From the NCBI GenBank assembly GCA_048595745.1, contig CP184361.1: a stretch of 64,000 bases of DNA; one strand, given 5' to 3'. Of this stretch, positions 16,858 through 25,510 are shown one piece after another (the first letter of the stretch is position 1; every line of letters begins with the position of its first letter). The notes under the pieces are model-generated. The model did not search any database, had not been told where the DNA came from, and was given only the letters and a program-made list of their open reading frames with translations. The DNA comes from Aquipseudomonas alcaligenes_A. GTDB lineage: Bacteria; Pseudomonadota; Gammaproteobacteria; Pseudomonadales; Pseudomonadaceae. A program made the position numbers and the translations under genes.

Positions 16858-17303
16858 GCTGGGACCTGCCGACGCCTTTCGTCATCGACCTGCAGGTTGC
16901 GGCCGACGACATTGACGGCCTGGGGCATGCCAATAATGCCGTCTACGTCAGTTGGCTGGAGCGCTGTGCCTGGCGCCATTCGCAACACCTGGGGCTGGAC
17001 CTGGCCGAGTATCGCCGGCTGGATCGCGCCATGGCCGTGCTACGCCACGAGATCGACTACCTGGCCAGTGCCTACGAGGGCGAGGAATTGCAGATGGCCA
17101 CCTGGATCGTCGAGTCCGACCACAAGCTGAAAATGACCCGGCGCTTCCAGCTGTGGCGTCCTTCAGACGCCACCACGCTGCTGCGCGCGCAGACCACCTT
17201 CGTCTGCATCGAACTGTCCACTGGCAAACCCAAGCGCATGCCGGCGGAGTTCGTCGAGGGCTACGGGCAGGCGCTGCTGGAACCCTATCCGTTGCAGCTC
17301 TAG
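16854..17303 (+). CDS. Hotdog-fold acyl-CoA thioesterase (YbgC/FadM type)
   Basis: A 149-aa protein with the 4-hydroxybenzoyl-CoA thioesterase pattern: DIDGLGHANNAVYVSWLERC at residues 18-37, which includes the catalytic Asp/His region, then IDYLASAYEGEEL and FVCIELSTGKPKRMP. It starts at GTG 16854, overlapping the eda stop (GTGA), so translation is coupled to eda. The physiological acyl-CoA is unknown. Its TAG stop shares the palindrome CTAG with the stop of the convergent gene on the other strand. Confidence 0.85.
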   Translation: MSWDLPTPFVIDLQVAADDIDGLGHANNAVYVSWLERCAWRHSQHLGLDLAEYRRLDRAMAVLRHEIDYLASAYEGEELQMATWIVESDHKLKMTRRFQLWRPSDATTLLRAQTTFVCIELSTGKPKRMPAEFVEGYGQALLEPYPLQL

Positions 17304-17695
17304 TTGAGCAGTGGTGCGAGGAAGGCTGCGCCCGGTTTGACGATGATCGCGAACTGGCGCGTCTCGCCCGGCCCCAGCAACACCGATTGCGCCGCCCCCG
17401 GCCCCTGGCCGCCGCAATAGCCGGCAGAGGAGATGGCCACCGCCAGGCTCACCTGGCCGCTGGGCAGGTCCAGCGCGGTACGCTCGCCGGGGCCGAGGCT
17501 CGCTGCCACTTCGCGGTTCACATACAAGTCCACGTTGCAGGCATTCGGTGCGTTGCTGTCGCGGCTGAAGATCAGCCGACCCGGTTCGCCCGGTGCCGGC
17601 GCCGGTGGCTGGACCTGGACGCCGCGTGGCAGTGGTTCGGCGGCCTGGGCGAGGGTGGCGAGCAGGCACAGGGCGAGTAGTGAATGGCGCGACAT
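17300..17695 (-). CDS. Small exported hypothetical protein
   Basis: A 131-aa protein beginning MSRHSLLALCLLATLAQAAEPLP, a Sec signal peptide likely cut after AQA. The mature part is Pro- and Gly-rich at first (VQVQPPAPAPGEPGR), then reads like a small beta-rich domain, with Cys in NACNVDLYVN and GYCGGQG that could form a disulfide. I do not recognise the family. It is convergent with the thioesterase gene and their last bases overlap. ATG 17695 is chosen because it places the signal peptide at the N-terminus. Confidence 0.7.
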   Translation of the reverse strand: MSRHSLLALCLLATLAQAAEPLPRGVQVQPPAPAPGEPGRLIFSRDSNAPNACNVDLYVNREVAASLGPGERTALDLPSGQVSLAVAISSAGYCGGQGPGAAQSVLLGPGETRQFAIIVKPGAAFLAPLLN

Positions 17696-17786
17696 GCGGT
17701 TCTCCGTTCGGCTCCTTGTCGTGTGGCCATCTTGCACCAGGCGGGCGGGGCCTTAAACTGTGCGCCCCGTTTTTCCGGACTGTCCC

Positions 17787-18743
17787 ATGCAAATCGCCCT
17801 GGCCCCCATGGAGGGGCTGGTCGACGAAATCCTGCGCGATGTGCTGACCCGTGTCGGCGGCATCGACTGGTGCGTCACCGAGTTCATCCGCGTCTGCGAC
17901 CGCCTGCTGCCTGAGGCCGCCTACCACAAGCTGGCGCCCGAACTGGCCGATGGCGCGCTGACCCGCGCCGGCACGCCGATGCGCGTGCAGCTGCTCGGCT
18001 CAGACCCGGTTTGCCTGGCTGATAACGCGGCGTTTGCCTGCAGCCTCGGCGCGCCGGTGATCGACCTCAACTTCGGCTGCCCGGCCAAGACGGTGAACAA
18101 GTCGCGCGGTGGCGCCGTATTGCTCAAGGAGCCGGAGCTGCTGCACGCCATCGTGCGCGAGGTGCGTCGCGCCGTGCCGGCCGCGATTCCGGTCACTGCC
18201 AAGATGCGTCTGGGCTTCGACAGCCCGGACGCCGCCCTGGAGTGCGCGCAGGCCCTGGCCGAGGGCGGTGCCGCGCAGCTGGTGGTGCACGCCCGAACCA
18301 AGGTCGACGGCTACAAGCCGCCGGCGCACTGGGAGTGGGTGGCGCGGGTGCAGGACGTGGTGGCGGTCCCGGTGTTCGCCAATGGCGAGATCTGGAGCGT
18401 CGACGACTGGCGGCGTTGCCGCGAGATCAGCGGCGCCGAGGACATCATGCTCGGGCGCGGCCTGGTCTCGCGCCCGGACCTGGCGCGGCAGATCGCTGCG
18501 GCACGCGCCGGTGGCGAAGTCGTGCCGATGCGCTGGGACGAGCTGTTGCCGCTGCTGCAGGACTTCTGGCAGCAGGCCCGGCGCAAGCTGGCGCCGCGCT
18601 ACGCGCCGGGGCGTCTCAAGCAGTGGCTGGCCATGCTCACCCGCAGCTATCCCGAGGCCGTCGCGCTGTTCGCCGAGGTGCGCCGGGAAAACGATTGCGC
18701 GCGTATCGACGCCTTGCTCAACCCGCTGCAACCCGCCTCTTGA
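17787..18743 (+). CDS. dusC: tRNA-dihydrouridine(16) synthase C
   Basis: A 318-aa FMN enzyme that reduces U16 in tRNA. It starts MQIALAPMEGLVDEILRDVL with the FMN-binding AxMEG motif, and the catalytic Cys98 is in NFGCPAKTVNKSRGG, the same numbering I recall for E. coli DusC. VVHARTK and FANGEI complete the TIM-barrel FMN site, and a helical C-terminal domain follows. ATG 17787 is used; ten upstream codons in the open frame are not conserved. The stop codon lies inside the -35 box of the ibpA heat-shock promoter. Confidence 0.93.
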   Translation: MQIALAPMEGLVDEILRDVLTRVGGIDWCVTEFIRVCDRLLPEAAYHKLAPELADGALTRAGTPMRVQLLGSDPVCLADNAAFACSLGAPVIDLNFGCPAKTVNKSRGGAVLLKEPELLHAIVREVRRAVPAAIPVTAKMRLGFDSPDAALECAQALAEGGAAQLVVHARTKVDGYKPPAHWEWVARVQDVVAVPVFANGEIWSVDDWRRCREISGAEDIMLGRGLVSRPDLARQIAAARAGGEVVPMRWDELLPLLQDFWQQARRKLAPRYAPGRLKQWLAMLTRSYPEAVALFAEVRRENDCARIDALLNPLQPAS

Positions 18744-18766
18744 AATCCGCCGGGGCATCCACATCT
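18739..18766 (+). promoter_or_regulatory. Sigma32-type heat-shock promoter of ibpA
   Basis: CTTGAAA (18739-18745) and CCACATCT (18759-18766) are 13 bases apart, against the consensus CTTGAAA-N13-CCCCATnT (one mismatch). The TGA stop of dusC is inside the -35 element. Start of transcription would be near 18772, giving a leader of about 60 bases. Confidence 0.75.
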
Positions 18767-18786
18767 AGTTGATGTGGGATGCCGAA

Positions 18787-18833
18787 GTCGGGTCCCACGA
18801 CCAGACACTTGCTGATTATTCAGGAGATGCGCC
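18787..18833 (+). promoter_or_regulatory. ROSE-like RNA thermometer in the ibpA leader
   Basis: The leader has a small hairpin GTCG/CGAC (18787-18801) and then TTGCT at 18809-18813, the U(U/C)GCU element of ROSE thermometers, which can pair with the AGGA of the ribosome-binding site AGGAG (18822-18826) with the typical bulged G. Melting at heat-shock temperature would free the site. Short two-hairpin ROSE leaders are known for pseudomonad ibpA genes. An upstream strong hairpin (18754-18783) overlaps the promoter and would be mostly outside the transcript. Confidence 0.7.
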
Positions 18834-19283
18834 ATGAGCAACGTCCTTTCCCTGGCTCCGCTGTTCCGCCAGTCCATCGGTTTCGATCGTTTCAACGACC
18901 TGTTCGAATCGGCGCTGCGCAGCAGCGAGAACGGCAGTTCCTATCCGCCCTACAACGTCGAGAAGCATGGCGATGACCAGTACCGCATCGTGGTGGCGGC
19001 CGCCGGCTTCCGTGAAGAAGACCTGGAGCTACAGGTTGAGCGCGGCGTGCTGACCGTCACCGGTGGCAAGCGCGAACGCGCGGCCGAGAGCGTCAGCTAC
19101 CTCTACCAGGGCATCGCCCAGCGCGGCTTCAAGCTCTCGTTCCGCCTGGCCGACCATATCGAGGTGAAGGCTGCCGCGCTGTCCCACGGCCTGCTGAATA
19201 TCGACCTGGTGCGTGTCGTACCGGAAGAGGCCAAACCCAAGCGCATTCCCATCGGCGGCGACAAGCCGGCGCTGGAAGGCTGA
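18834..19283 (+). CDS. ibpA: Small heat-shock protein IbpA (Hsp20)
   Basis: A 149-aa alpha-crystallin-type holdase that coats unfolded proteins and aggregates so that DnaK/ClpB can recover them. The N-terminus reads LAPLFRQSIGFDRFNDLFES, the alpha-crystallin domain spans about residues 37-125 (YNVEKHGDDQYRIVVAAAGF, LTVTGGKRE, FKLSFRLADHIEV) and ends with GLLNIDLVR. A sigma32 promoter and a ROSE-like leader give two layers of heat control. Confidence 0.95.
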   Translation: MSNVLSLAPLFRQSIGFDRFNDLFESALRSSENGSSYPPYNVEKHGDDQYRIVVAAAGFREEDLELQVERGVLTVTGGKRERAAESVSYLYQGIAQRGFKLSFRLADHIEVKAAALSHGLLNIDLVRVVPEEAKPKRIPIGGDKPALEG

Positions 19284-19293
19284 CCGACAGCCG

Positions 19294-19327
19294 CTTGAGA
19301 GAAGGGCACCTGTGGGTGCCCTTCTGC
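19294..19327. terminator. Bidirectional terminator between ibpA and the GGDEF-EAL gene
   Basis: AGAAGGGCACC and GGTGCCCTTCT form an 11-bp stem around TGTG. The convergent genes end on either side; the stop of the minus-strand gene is at 19331. Confidence 0.7.
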
Positions 19328-19330
19328 ATT

Positions 19331-22246
19331 TCAGTGGCTGCGATTGGCCTTTAGCAGGTCGTGGAATTCCGCTAGCGGCACCGGCTTGCTGAACAGGTAA
19401 CCCTGGTAATGATGGCAGCCCTGCTGGAGGAGGAACTCCAGTTGTTCGGCCTGCTCCACGCCTTCGGCGATCACCTGCAGACTGAGGCTGCGGGCCATGG
19501 CGACGATGGCGCGGATGATCTCGGCATCGTTGGGGTCGCTGGTGGCATCACGGACGAACGACTGGTCGATCTTCAGCACATCCACCGGCAAGCGCTTGAG
19601 GTAGGTCAGCGAGCTGTAGCCCGTGCCGAAGTCGTCCATGGCGAAGCTCAGGCCGAGCTTCTTCAGGCGGCGCATCTTGGCGATGGTGTCGTCGAGGTTG
19701 TGAATGACGATGCCTTCGGTGATCTCCAGCTTGAGCATGCTGGCCGGTAGCTTGCTCTGCTCGAGACAGCGCTCGACGCGCTCGACGAAGTCATTCTGGC
19801 GAAACTGTCGGGGGCTGATGTTGACGCAGAGCTGAAAGGACTCGCGGTCAACCAGGCCTTCGTGCATCAGGCGGGAACCGACATGGCAGGCTTCATTGAG
19901 TATCCAGGCCCCGGCCTCGAGAATCAGGCCGCTCTCCTCCAGAACCTGAATGAACTGCGCCGGTGACTGCATGCCCAGTGTCGGGTGATTCCAGCGTAGC
20001 AGTGCTTCCGCCCCAATCACGCTGCCGGCGCGTGCATCTACCTGGGGTTGCAGGTACAGCTCGAATTCGCCGCGGGCAAGGGCCAGGTGCAAATCGTTTT
20101 CCAGGCGCAGGCGCTCGCTAGCGGCCTCCTGCATCGCCTTACGAAAGATCTGTACCGTATTGCGTCCCGAATCCTTGGCCCGGTAAAGCGCGATGTCGGC
20201 GCGCTTGAGCAGATCGGTAGGGTTGTCACCGTGGTCCGGTAGCAGGGCGATGCCAATGCTCGGTGTCACCTGCAGGCGATGACCCTCCAGCAGCATAGGC
20301 TCGGCCAGCAGACCGCGCAGTTTCTCGGCTACCTGGCGGACCTGGCGGGTGATCTCGTTGCGCTTGCCTTCGAGGCCGGAAATCAGCACCACGAACTCGT
20401 CGCCACCCAGGCGCGCCACGGTGTCCTCCTGGCGCACGCTGGCTTCCAGGCGCGCGGTCACCATCTTCAGTACGGCATCGCCTACCGGATGGCCGAGCGA
20501 GTCATTGATGTGCTTGAAGTGGTCAAGATCGAGAAACAGCAGGGCGCCATGCAGGTCGTGGCGTTTGAGCAGCGCGATCTGCTGGACGAGCCGGTCCATT
20601 AAGAGTGCACGGTTGGGCAGGTTGGTCAGGGGGTCGTGGTAGGCCAGGTGCTGGGCTTGGGCCTGGGCCGCTTTCAGCTCACCGATGTCGCGCGCCGTAA
20701 GCAGCAGGCAGGGTGTGCCGTTCAGTTCAATGGGCTCGACCGAAACCTCCACCAGCTGCAGTTTGCCGCTGCGGTGCTGGCCATGCATTTCCAAGTGGTA
20801 GACACGGCCATCACGGAGGATGGCCTCGACCATGCGTTGTCGCTCCTCCGGGTTGACCCAGACCTGCAATTCCGCGGCGGTGCGGCCGATGACCTCCTCG
20901 GGGCGATAGCCGGTCAGGCGGCAGAAGCCCTCATTGACTTCGATGAAGCGGCCGCTGTCGCGTTCGGTGATCGTGATGGCGTCCGGACTGGAGTGAAAGG
21001 CCTTGGCGAATTTCTCCTGGCTGGCCTTGAGCGCGGCCTCCGCCGCCTGCCGCTCGGTGATGTCGCGGAACGTGGTGGTGATGCAAAGTTGGCGGTCGAC
21101 ACGGATGAAACGGCTCGATACCACACAGGTGAGTTCGTTGCCGCCCTTGGTGCGGAAGCGTGCGATCTCGCTGCTCAGATGCTGGTCCTGGCTCAGCTTG
21201 GCAAACAGCTGGTTGCGCTGCTGCTCGTCGACCCAGAAACATACTTCCGGCGCGCTCCGCCCGACTATCTCCTCGGGGGACCAGCCAAAGGTCTGGCTGA
21301 AGCTGGGGTTGATCTCGACAAACACCCCATCGCGTATGCGTGACACGCAGATAGGCTCAGGGCTGGCCTGGAACAGGGTGACGAATTTTTCCTCGGAGGA
21401 AGCCAGGCGCTGCTCGCGCTGCACTCGCTCGGTGATGTCCATGAGGATGCCGGCCATGCGCAACGGCTGGCCCTCCGGGTCCCGGTGAAGCTTGGCGGTG
21501 CTTTCCAGGTAGCGCGTTTCGCCGTTGTCCAGGCGGATTCGATAGGTCACCTGGTACTCGCGTTGTGCCTGTTCGAGTATCTCGCGATACGCCTGGCGCA
21601 TGAGCTTCTGGTCCTGCTCTGGCACCCGTTGGAAGAATTGACTGGACTTGCCGTGGTAGGGCTCGCCGGCGAGGCCATGGAGGCTGGCGGCGCGGCCAGA
21701 GCTGTACAGGGTGTCGCTGGGGATGTGCCAGTCCCAGGTGCCCAGGTTGGCTGACTCCAGCGCCAGATTCAGGCGCTCCTGGCTGTCGTGCAGGGCCTGC
21801 TGCTGCTGCTGTTGCTCGGTGATGTCGCGTACCACGCCGACGACTTGCGTGCAGCCGTTGGCATCGGTTTGGGGGCGTCCGCTGATTTCCACCCAATGCA
21901 GGCTGCCATCCGGCCAATGGATCCGGTGCCGAAGCGGTTCTGCCATCGGATTGCCGTTGAGCACCTGCTGGAACAGGTGCCGGACTTTGGCGCGGTCTTC
22001 CTCGGGAATCAGCTCGATGTAATCGACCGTACGTCGCAGCGGCTGCTTGGGGTCCAGGCCAAACAGGGCCTGCGCGCCGCGAGACCAGCTAACCCTGCCG
22101 CTCTCGATGTCCCAGTACCATGCGCCCAGGTGGGCACCGTTCAGGGCTGCGAGCAGCAGTGGTGCGTTGTGCCAGGTCTTTTCGAACTCGGCCGGGTCCA
22201 GGGCAGGTATATGAGGGAAAGGCGGTTGCTTGGGTGGTTTGGACAT
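19331..22246 (-). CDS. PAS-PAS-PAS-PAS-GGDEF-EAL cyclic-di-GMP signalling protein
   Basis: A 971-aa soluble protein without membrane segments. Four PAS/PAC modules lie at about 35-150, 155-280, 285-405 and 410-530; the first three end in DITE(Q/R), the fourth in DIGE. A GGDEF domain (about 535-705) has intact RLGGDEFVVL and the RxxD inhibitory site (RQED) five residues before it. The EAL domain (about 715-965) keeps EALLRW, LEITEG, DDFGTGYSSL and VIAEGVE. Both activities are therefore possible; such tandem proteins often act mainly as phosphodiesterases with GGDEF as a GTP-sensing module. It is a single gene between ibpA and a LysR gene. The PAS signal is unknown. Confidence 0.93.
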   Translation of the reverse strand: MSKPPKQPPFPHIPALDPAEFEKTWHNAPLLLAALNGAHLGAWYWDIESGRVSWSRGAQALFGLDPKQPLRRTVDYIELIPEEDRAKVRHLFQQVLNGNPMAEPLRHRIHWPDGSLHWVEISGRPQTDANGCTQVVGVVRDITEQQQQQQALHDSQERLNLALESANLGTWDWHIPSDTLYSSGRAASLHGLAGEPYHGKSSQFFQRVPEQDQKLMRQAYREILEQAQREYQVTYRIRLDNGETRYLESTAKLHRDPEGQPLRMAGILMDITERVQREQRLASSEEKFVTLFQASPEPICVSRIRDGVFVEINPSFSQTFGWSPEEIVGRSAPEVCFWVDEQQRNQLFAKLSQDQHLSSEIARFRTKGGNELTCVVSSRFIRVDRQLCITTTFRDITERQAAEAALKASQEKFAKAFHSSPDAITITERDSGRFIEVNEGFCRLTGYRPEEVIGRTAAELQVWVNPEERQRMVEAILRDGRVYHLEMHGQHRSGKLQLVEVSVEPIELNGTPCLLLTARDIGELKAAQAQAQHLAYHDPLTNLPNRALLMDRLVQQIALLKRHDLHGALLFLDLDHFKHINDSLGHPVGDAVLKMVTARLEASVRQEDTVARLGGDEFVVLISGLEGKRNEITRQVRQVAEKLRGLLAEPMLLEGHRLQVTPSIGIALLPDHGDNPTDLLKRADIALYRAKDSGRNTVQIFRKAMQEAASERLRLENDLHLALARGEFELYLQPQVDARAGSVIGAEALLRWNHPTLGMQSPAQFIQVLEESGLILEAGAWILNEACHVGSRLMHEGLVDRESFQLCVNISPRQFRQNDFVERVERCLEQSKLPASMLKLEITEGIVIHNLDDTIAKMRRLKKLGLSFAMDDFGTGYSSLTYLKRLPVDVLKIDQSFVRDATSDPNDAEIIRAIVAMARSLSLQVIAEGVEQAEQLEFLLQQGCHHYQGYLFSKPVPLAEFHDLLKANRSH

Positions 22247-22360
22247 CAGGTTTCTCGTCCGCCGCTCGGTGCGCTCGGCCTGCGGCTGGAATGCCCGCCG
22301 TAGAGGTGCTCAAGCGTTTTTTCTTATGATTATGGCGTCAAATTAGCCGCTGTATGGCTT

Positions 22361-23236
22361 TCAAGGCAAGCGCTGCGCCTCCAGCAGTGCCATGAAGGCT
22401 CTGGCCGCATTGGACAGCGTGCGCTCGCGGTGCAGGATGTAGCCCAGGCGTCGCTGCAACTGGATACCCGGCAGCGGCAGGCGCACCACCTGTTCATCGA
22501 GCATGGTGCGTGGCAGCACGCTCCAGGCCAGGCCGATGGAGACCATCATTTTGATCGTCTCCAGATAGTTGGTGCTCATGGCGATGTTCGGCGTCAGGCC
22601 CTGGGCCTGGAACAGGCCCTGGACGATATGGTGGGTGAAGGTGTTGCCGCCGGGAAACACCGCCGGGTGCAGCGCGACGTCGGCCAGGGTCACCGCGCCG
22701 TTGCGCGCCAGCGGGTGCTCCGGGGCGGCGACGAAGTCCAGCGGGTCGTCCCAGACCGGCACGGCGTGCACCGGCTCGCGGGTCTCGGGGGCCAGGGTGA
22801 TCACCGCCAGTTCGGCGCGGCCGTGGAGAACCTCTTCATAGGCCACTTCCGAGTCGAGGAACTGGATATCCAGTGCCACCTGCGGGTACTGACGGGTAAA
22901 GGCGCGCAGCAGCGGTGGCAGGCGATGCAGGCCGATGTGGTGGCTGGTGGCCAGGGTCAGGCGACCGCTCACCTCGCCGTTGAGGTTGGTCAGGGCGCGG
23001 CGGGTATCGTCCAGAACATTGAGGATCTGGTAGGCGCGCGGCAGCAGGGCCCGGCCGGCCTCGGTCAGGCTGACTTCGCGGCCGATGCGGTCGAACAGGC
23101 GCGTGTCGAGTTGCTGTTCCAGGCCGGCGATGCGCTTGCTCACGGCGGGCTGGGTCAGATGCAGGCGCTCGGCGGCCTCGGAGAAACTGCCGGCTTCGGC
23201 GATGGCGATGAAGGCATTGAGGTTGGCCAGGTCCAT
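22361..23236 (-). CDS. LysR-family regulator divergent from leuCDB
   Basis: A 291-aa LysR-type regulator with the N-terminal helix-turn-helix (GSFSEAAERLHLTQPAVSKRIAGL-like, residues 16-39) and a LysR substrate-binding domain. It is transcribed away from leuC, with a perfect inverted repeat in the 175-base space between them, so it probably controls leuCDB in response to a leucine-pathway intermediate. PAO1 has the same arrangement (PA3122). Effector not shown. Confidence 0.9.
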   Translation of the reverse strand: MDLANLNAFIAIAEAGSFSEAAERLHLTQPAVSKRIAGLEQQLDTRLFDRIGREVSLTEAGRALLPRAYQILNVLDDTRRALTNLNGEVSGRLTLATSHHIGLHRLPPLLRAFTRQYPQVALDIQFLDSEVAYEEVLHGRAELAVITLAPETREPVHAVPVWDDPLDFVAAPEHPLARNGAVTLADVALHPAVFPGGNTFTHHIVQGLFQAQGLTPNIAMSTNYLETIKMMVSIGLAWSVLPRTMLDEQVVRLPLPGIQLQRRLGYILHRERTLSNAARAFMALLEAQRLP

Positions 23237-23278
23237 GGGATTCCGTGTGGCGAGGTGTTTTTCCGGTTATAGCGCACT

Positions 23279-23297
23279 GCATTCCAGCGAGGAATGC
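23279..23297. promoter_or_regulatory. Perfect dyad between lysR and leuC (candidate LysR box)
   Basis: GCATTCC-AGCGA-GGAATGC is a perfect 7-bp inverted repeat with a 5-base centre and contains ATTCC-N5-GGAAT, which fits a LysR T-N11-A recognition site. It lies 43 bases from the lysR start and 115 bases before leuC. Binding is inferred. Confidence 0.6.
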
Positions 23298-23411
23298 TTC
23301 GAATAAAAAATATGAATTGGAGTTATTTGATCCAAGTCCCTAGGATCGCCCCATCAGCAGAAGGGTTATCAGCCCTCGCACCGCACATGACCTGATCGAG
23401 GACATAAGCAA

Positions 23412-24839
23412 ATGGCCGGCAAGACGCTCTACGACAAGCTCTGGGATATGCACGAGGTGAAACGCCGCGACGACGGTTCGTCGCTGATCTACATCGACCG
23501 GCAGATCCTCCACGAAGTGACCTCGCCGCAGGCCTTCGAAGGGCTGCGTCTGGCCGGGCGCAAGCCGTGGCGCATCGACGCCAACATCGCCACCCCGGAC
23601 CACAACGTGCCGACCACCAAGGCCGAGCGCCAGGGCGGCCTGGAAGCCATCGTCGATGAAGTGTCGCGCCTCCAGGTGCAGACCCTCGACGAGAACTGCG
23701 ATGACTTCGGCATCCTCGAATTCAAGATGAACGACAGCCGCCAGGGCATCGTCCACGTGGTCGGCCCGGAGCAGGGCGCCACCCTGCCGGGCATGACCGT
23801 GGTCTGCGGCGACTCGCACACCTCCACCCATGGCGCCTTCGGTGCGCTGGCCCACGGCATCGGCACCTCCGAAGTGGAACACGTGCTCGCCACCCAGTGC
23901 CTGGTAGCCAAGAAGATGAAGAACATGCAGGTGCGTGTCGAAGGCCAGCTGCCCTTCGGCGTTACCGCCAAGGACATCGTGCTGGCCGTGATCGGCAAGA
24001 TCGGCACCGCGGGTGGTAACGGCCACGCGCTGGAATTTGCCGGCAGCGCCATCCGTGACCTGTCCATGGAAGGCCGCATGACCATCTGCAACATGGCCAT
24101 CGAGGCCGGTGCCCGCGTCGGTCTGGTGGCTGTCGATGACAAGACCATCGCCTATGTAGAAGGCCGTCCGTTTGCGCCGAAGGGCGCCAACTGGGCCAAG
24201 GCCGTCGAGCAGTGGAAGGGGCTGGTGTCCGATGCCGATGCGCAGTTCGATACCGTGGTCGAGCTGAAGGCCGAGGAGATCAAGCCGCAGGTGTCTTGGG
24301 GCACCTCGCCGGAGATGGTTCTGGCTGTGGATGAAAAAGTGCCGGACCCGGCAGTCGAGGCCGACCCGGTCAAGCGCGACTCCATCGTCCGTGCGCTCAA
24401 GTACATGGGCCTGACCGCCAACCAGCCGATCACCGAGATCAAGCTGGACCGCGTGTTCATCGGCTCCTGCACCAACTCGCGGATCGAAGACCTGCGCGCC
24501 GCCGCCGAGGTGGCCAAGGGGCGCAAGGTCGCCGCTACCGTCAAGCAGGCGCTGGTGGTGCCGGGTTCCGGTCTGGTCAAGGCGCAGGCCGAGGCCGAAG
24601 GGCTGGACAAGATCTTCATCGAAGCCGGTTTCGAATGGCGTGAGCCGGGCTGCTCCATGTGCCTGGCGATGAACCCGGACAAGCTGGGCAGCGGCGAGCA
24701 TTGCGCCTCGACCTCCAACCGCAACTTCGAAGGCCGTCAGGGCGCCGGTGGCCGTACCCACCTGGTCAGCCCGGCCATGGCCGCGGCAGCTGCCGTGACC
24801 GGTCACTTCATCGACGTGCGCGAACTGATCCAGGCCTGA
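23412..24839 (+). CDS. leuC: 3-isopropylmalate dehydratase large subunit
   Basis: A 475-aa aconitase-family subunit that, with LeuD, isomerises 2-isopropylmalate to 3-isopropylmalate in leucine synthesis. The iron-sulfur cluster Cys are in GSCTNSR and in GCSMCLAMN; other marks are CGDSHTSTHGAFGALAHGIG and HALEFAG. Length is standard. It opens a leuCDB operon: leuD follows after 11 bases. The gene start follows a GAGGACATAAGCAA leader. Confidence 0.97.
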   Translation: MAGKTLYDKLWDMHEVKRRDDGSSLIYIDRQILHEVTSPQAFEGLRLAGRKPWRIDANIATPDHNVPTTKAERQGGLEAIVDEVSRLQVQTLDENCDDFGILEFKMNDSRQGIVHVVGPEQGATLPGMTVVCGDSHTSTHGAFGALAHGIGTSEVEHVLATQCLVAKKMKNMQVRVEGQLPFGVTAKDIVLAVIGKIGTAGGNGHALEFAGSAIRDLSMEGRMTICNMAIEAGARVGLVAVDDKTIAYVEGRPFAPKGANWAKAVEQWKGLVSDADAQFDTVVELKAEEIKPQVSWGTSPEMVLAVDEKVPDPAVEADPVKRDSIVRALKYMGLTANQPITEIKLDRVFIGSCTNSRIEDLRAAAEVAKGRKVAATVKQALVVPGSGLVKAQAEAEGLDKIFIEAGFEWREPGCSMCLAMNPDKLGSGEHCASTSNRNFEGRQGAGGRTHLVSPAMAAAAAVTGHFIDVRELIQA

Positions 24840-24850
24840 GGAGACAGATG

Positions 24851-25498
24851 ATGAAAGCCTTTACCCAACACACTGGCCTGGTGGCTCCGCTAGATCGTGC
24901 CAACGTCGACACCGACCAGATCATTCCCAAGCAGTTCCTCAAATCCATCAAGCGCACTGGCTTTGGCCCGAACCTGTTCGACGAGTGGCGCTATCTGGAT
25001 GTGGGGCAGCCGAATCAGGACTGTTCGAACCGTCCGCTGAACAAGGACTTCGTGCTGAACTTCCCGCGCTATCAGGGCGCCAGCGTTCTGCTGGCCCGCG
25101 AGAACTTCGGCTGCGGTTCGAGCCGCGAGCACGCGCCATGGGCACTGGACGAATACGGTTTCCGCACCGTGATCGCGCCGAGCTTTGCCGACATCTTCTT
25201 CAACAACAGCTTCAAGAACGGCCTGCTGCCGATCATCCTCAAGGATGAAGAGGTCGATGCGCTGTTCCAGCAGGCCGAGGCCATCGAGGGCTATCAGCTG
25301 ACCGTGGACCTGGCGGCGCAGACCGTGACCCGTCCGGATGGCGTGCATTACAGCTTCGAGATCGATGCCTTCCGCAAGCACTGCCTGCTCAATGGTCTGG
25401 ACGACATCGGCCTGACCCTGCAGGACGCTGAAGCTATCAAGGCCTTCGAAGCCAAACACCAGCAGAGCAGCCCCTGGCTGTTCGGCGCGATCAAGTAA
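24851..25498 (+). CDS. leuD: 3-isopropylmalate dehydratase small subunit
   Basis: A 215-aa swivelling-domain partner of LeuC. MKAFTQHTGLVAPLDRANVD starts the family pattern; the substrate-binding loop is NFGCGSSREHAPWAL near residue 83. Two ATGs are adjacent (24848 and 24851); I use the second, matching relatives and giving 7 bases from the GGAG site. It is the middle gene of leuCDB. Confidence 0.96.
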   Translation: MKAFTQHTGLVAPLDRANVDTDQIIPKQFLKSIKRTGFGPNLFDEWRYLDVGQPNQDCSNRPLNKDFVLNFPRYQGASVLLARENFGCGSSREHAPWALDEYGFRTVIAPSFADIFFNNSFKNGLLPIILKDEEVDALFQQAEAIEGYQLTVDLAAQTVTRPDGVHYSFEIDAFRKHCLLNGLDDIGLTLQDAEAIKAFEAKHQQSSPWLFGAIK

Positions 25499-25510
25499 TA
25501 AGGATTGAGC

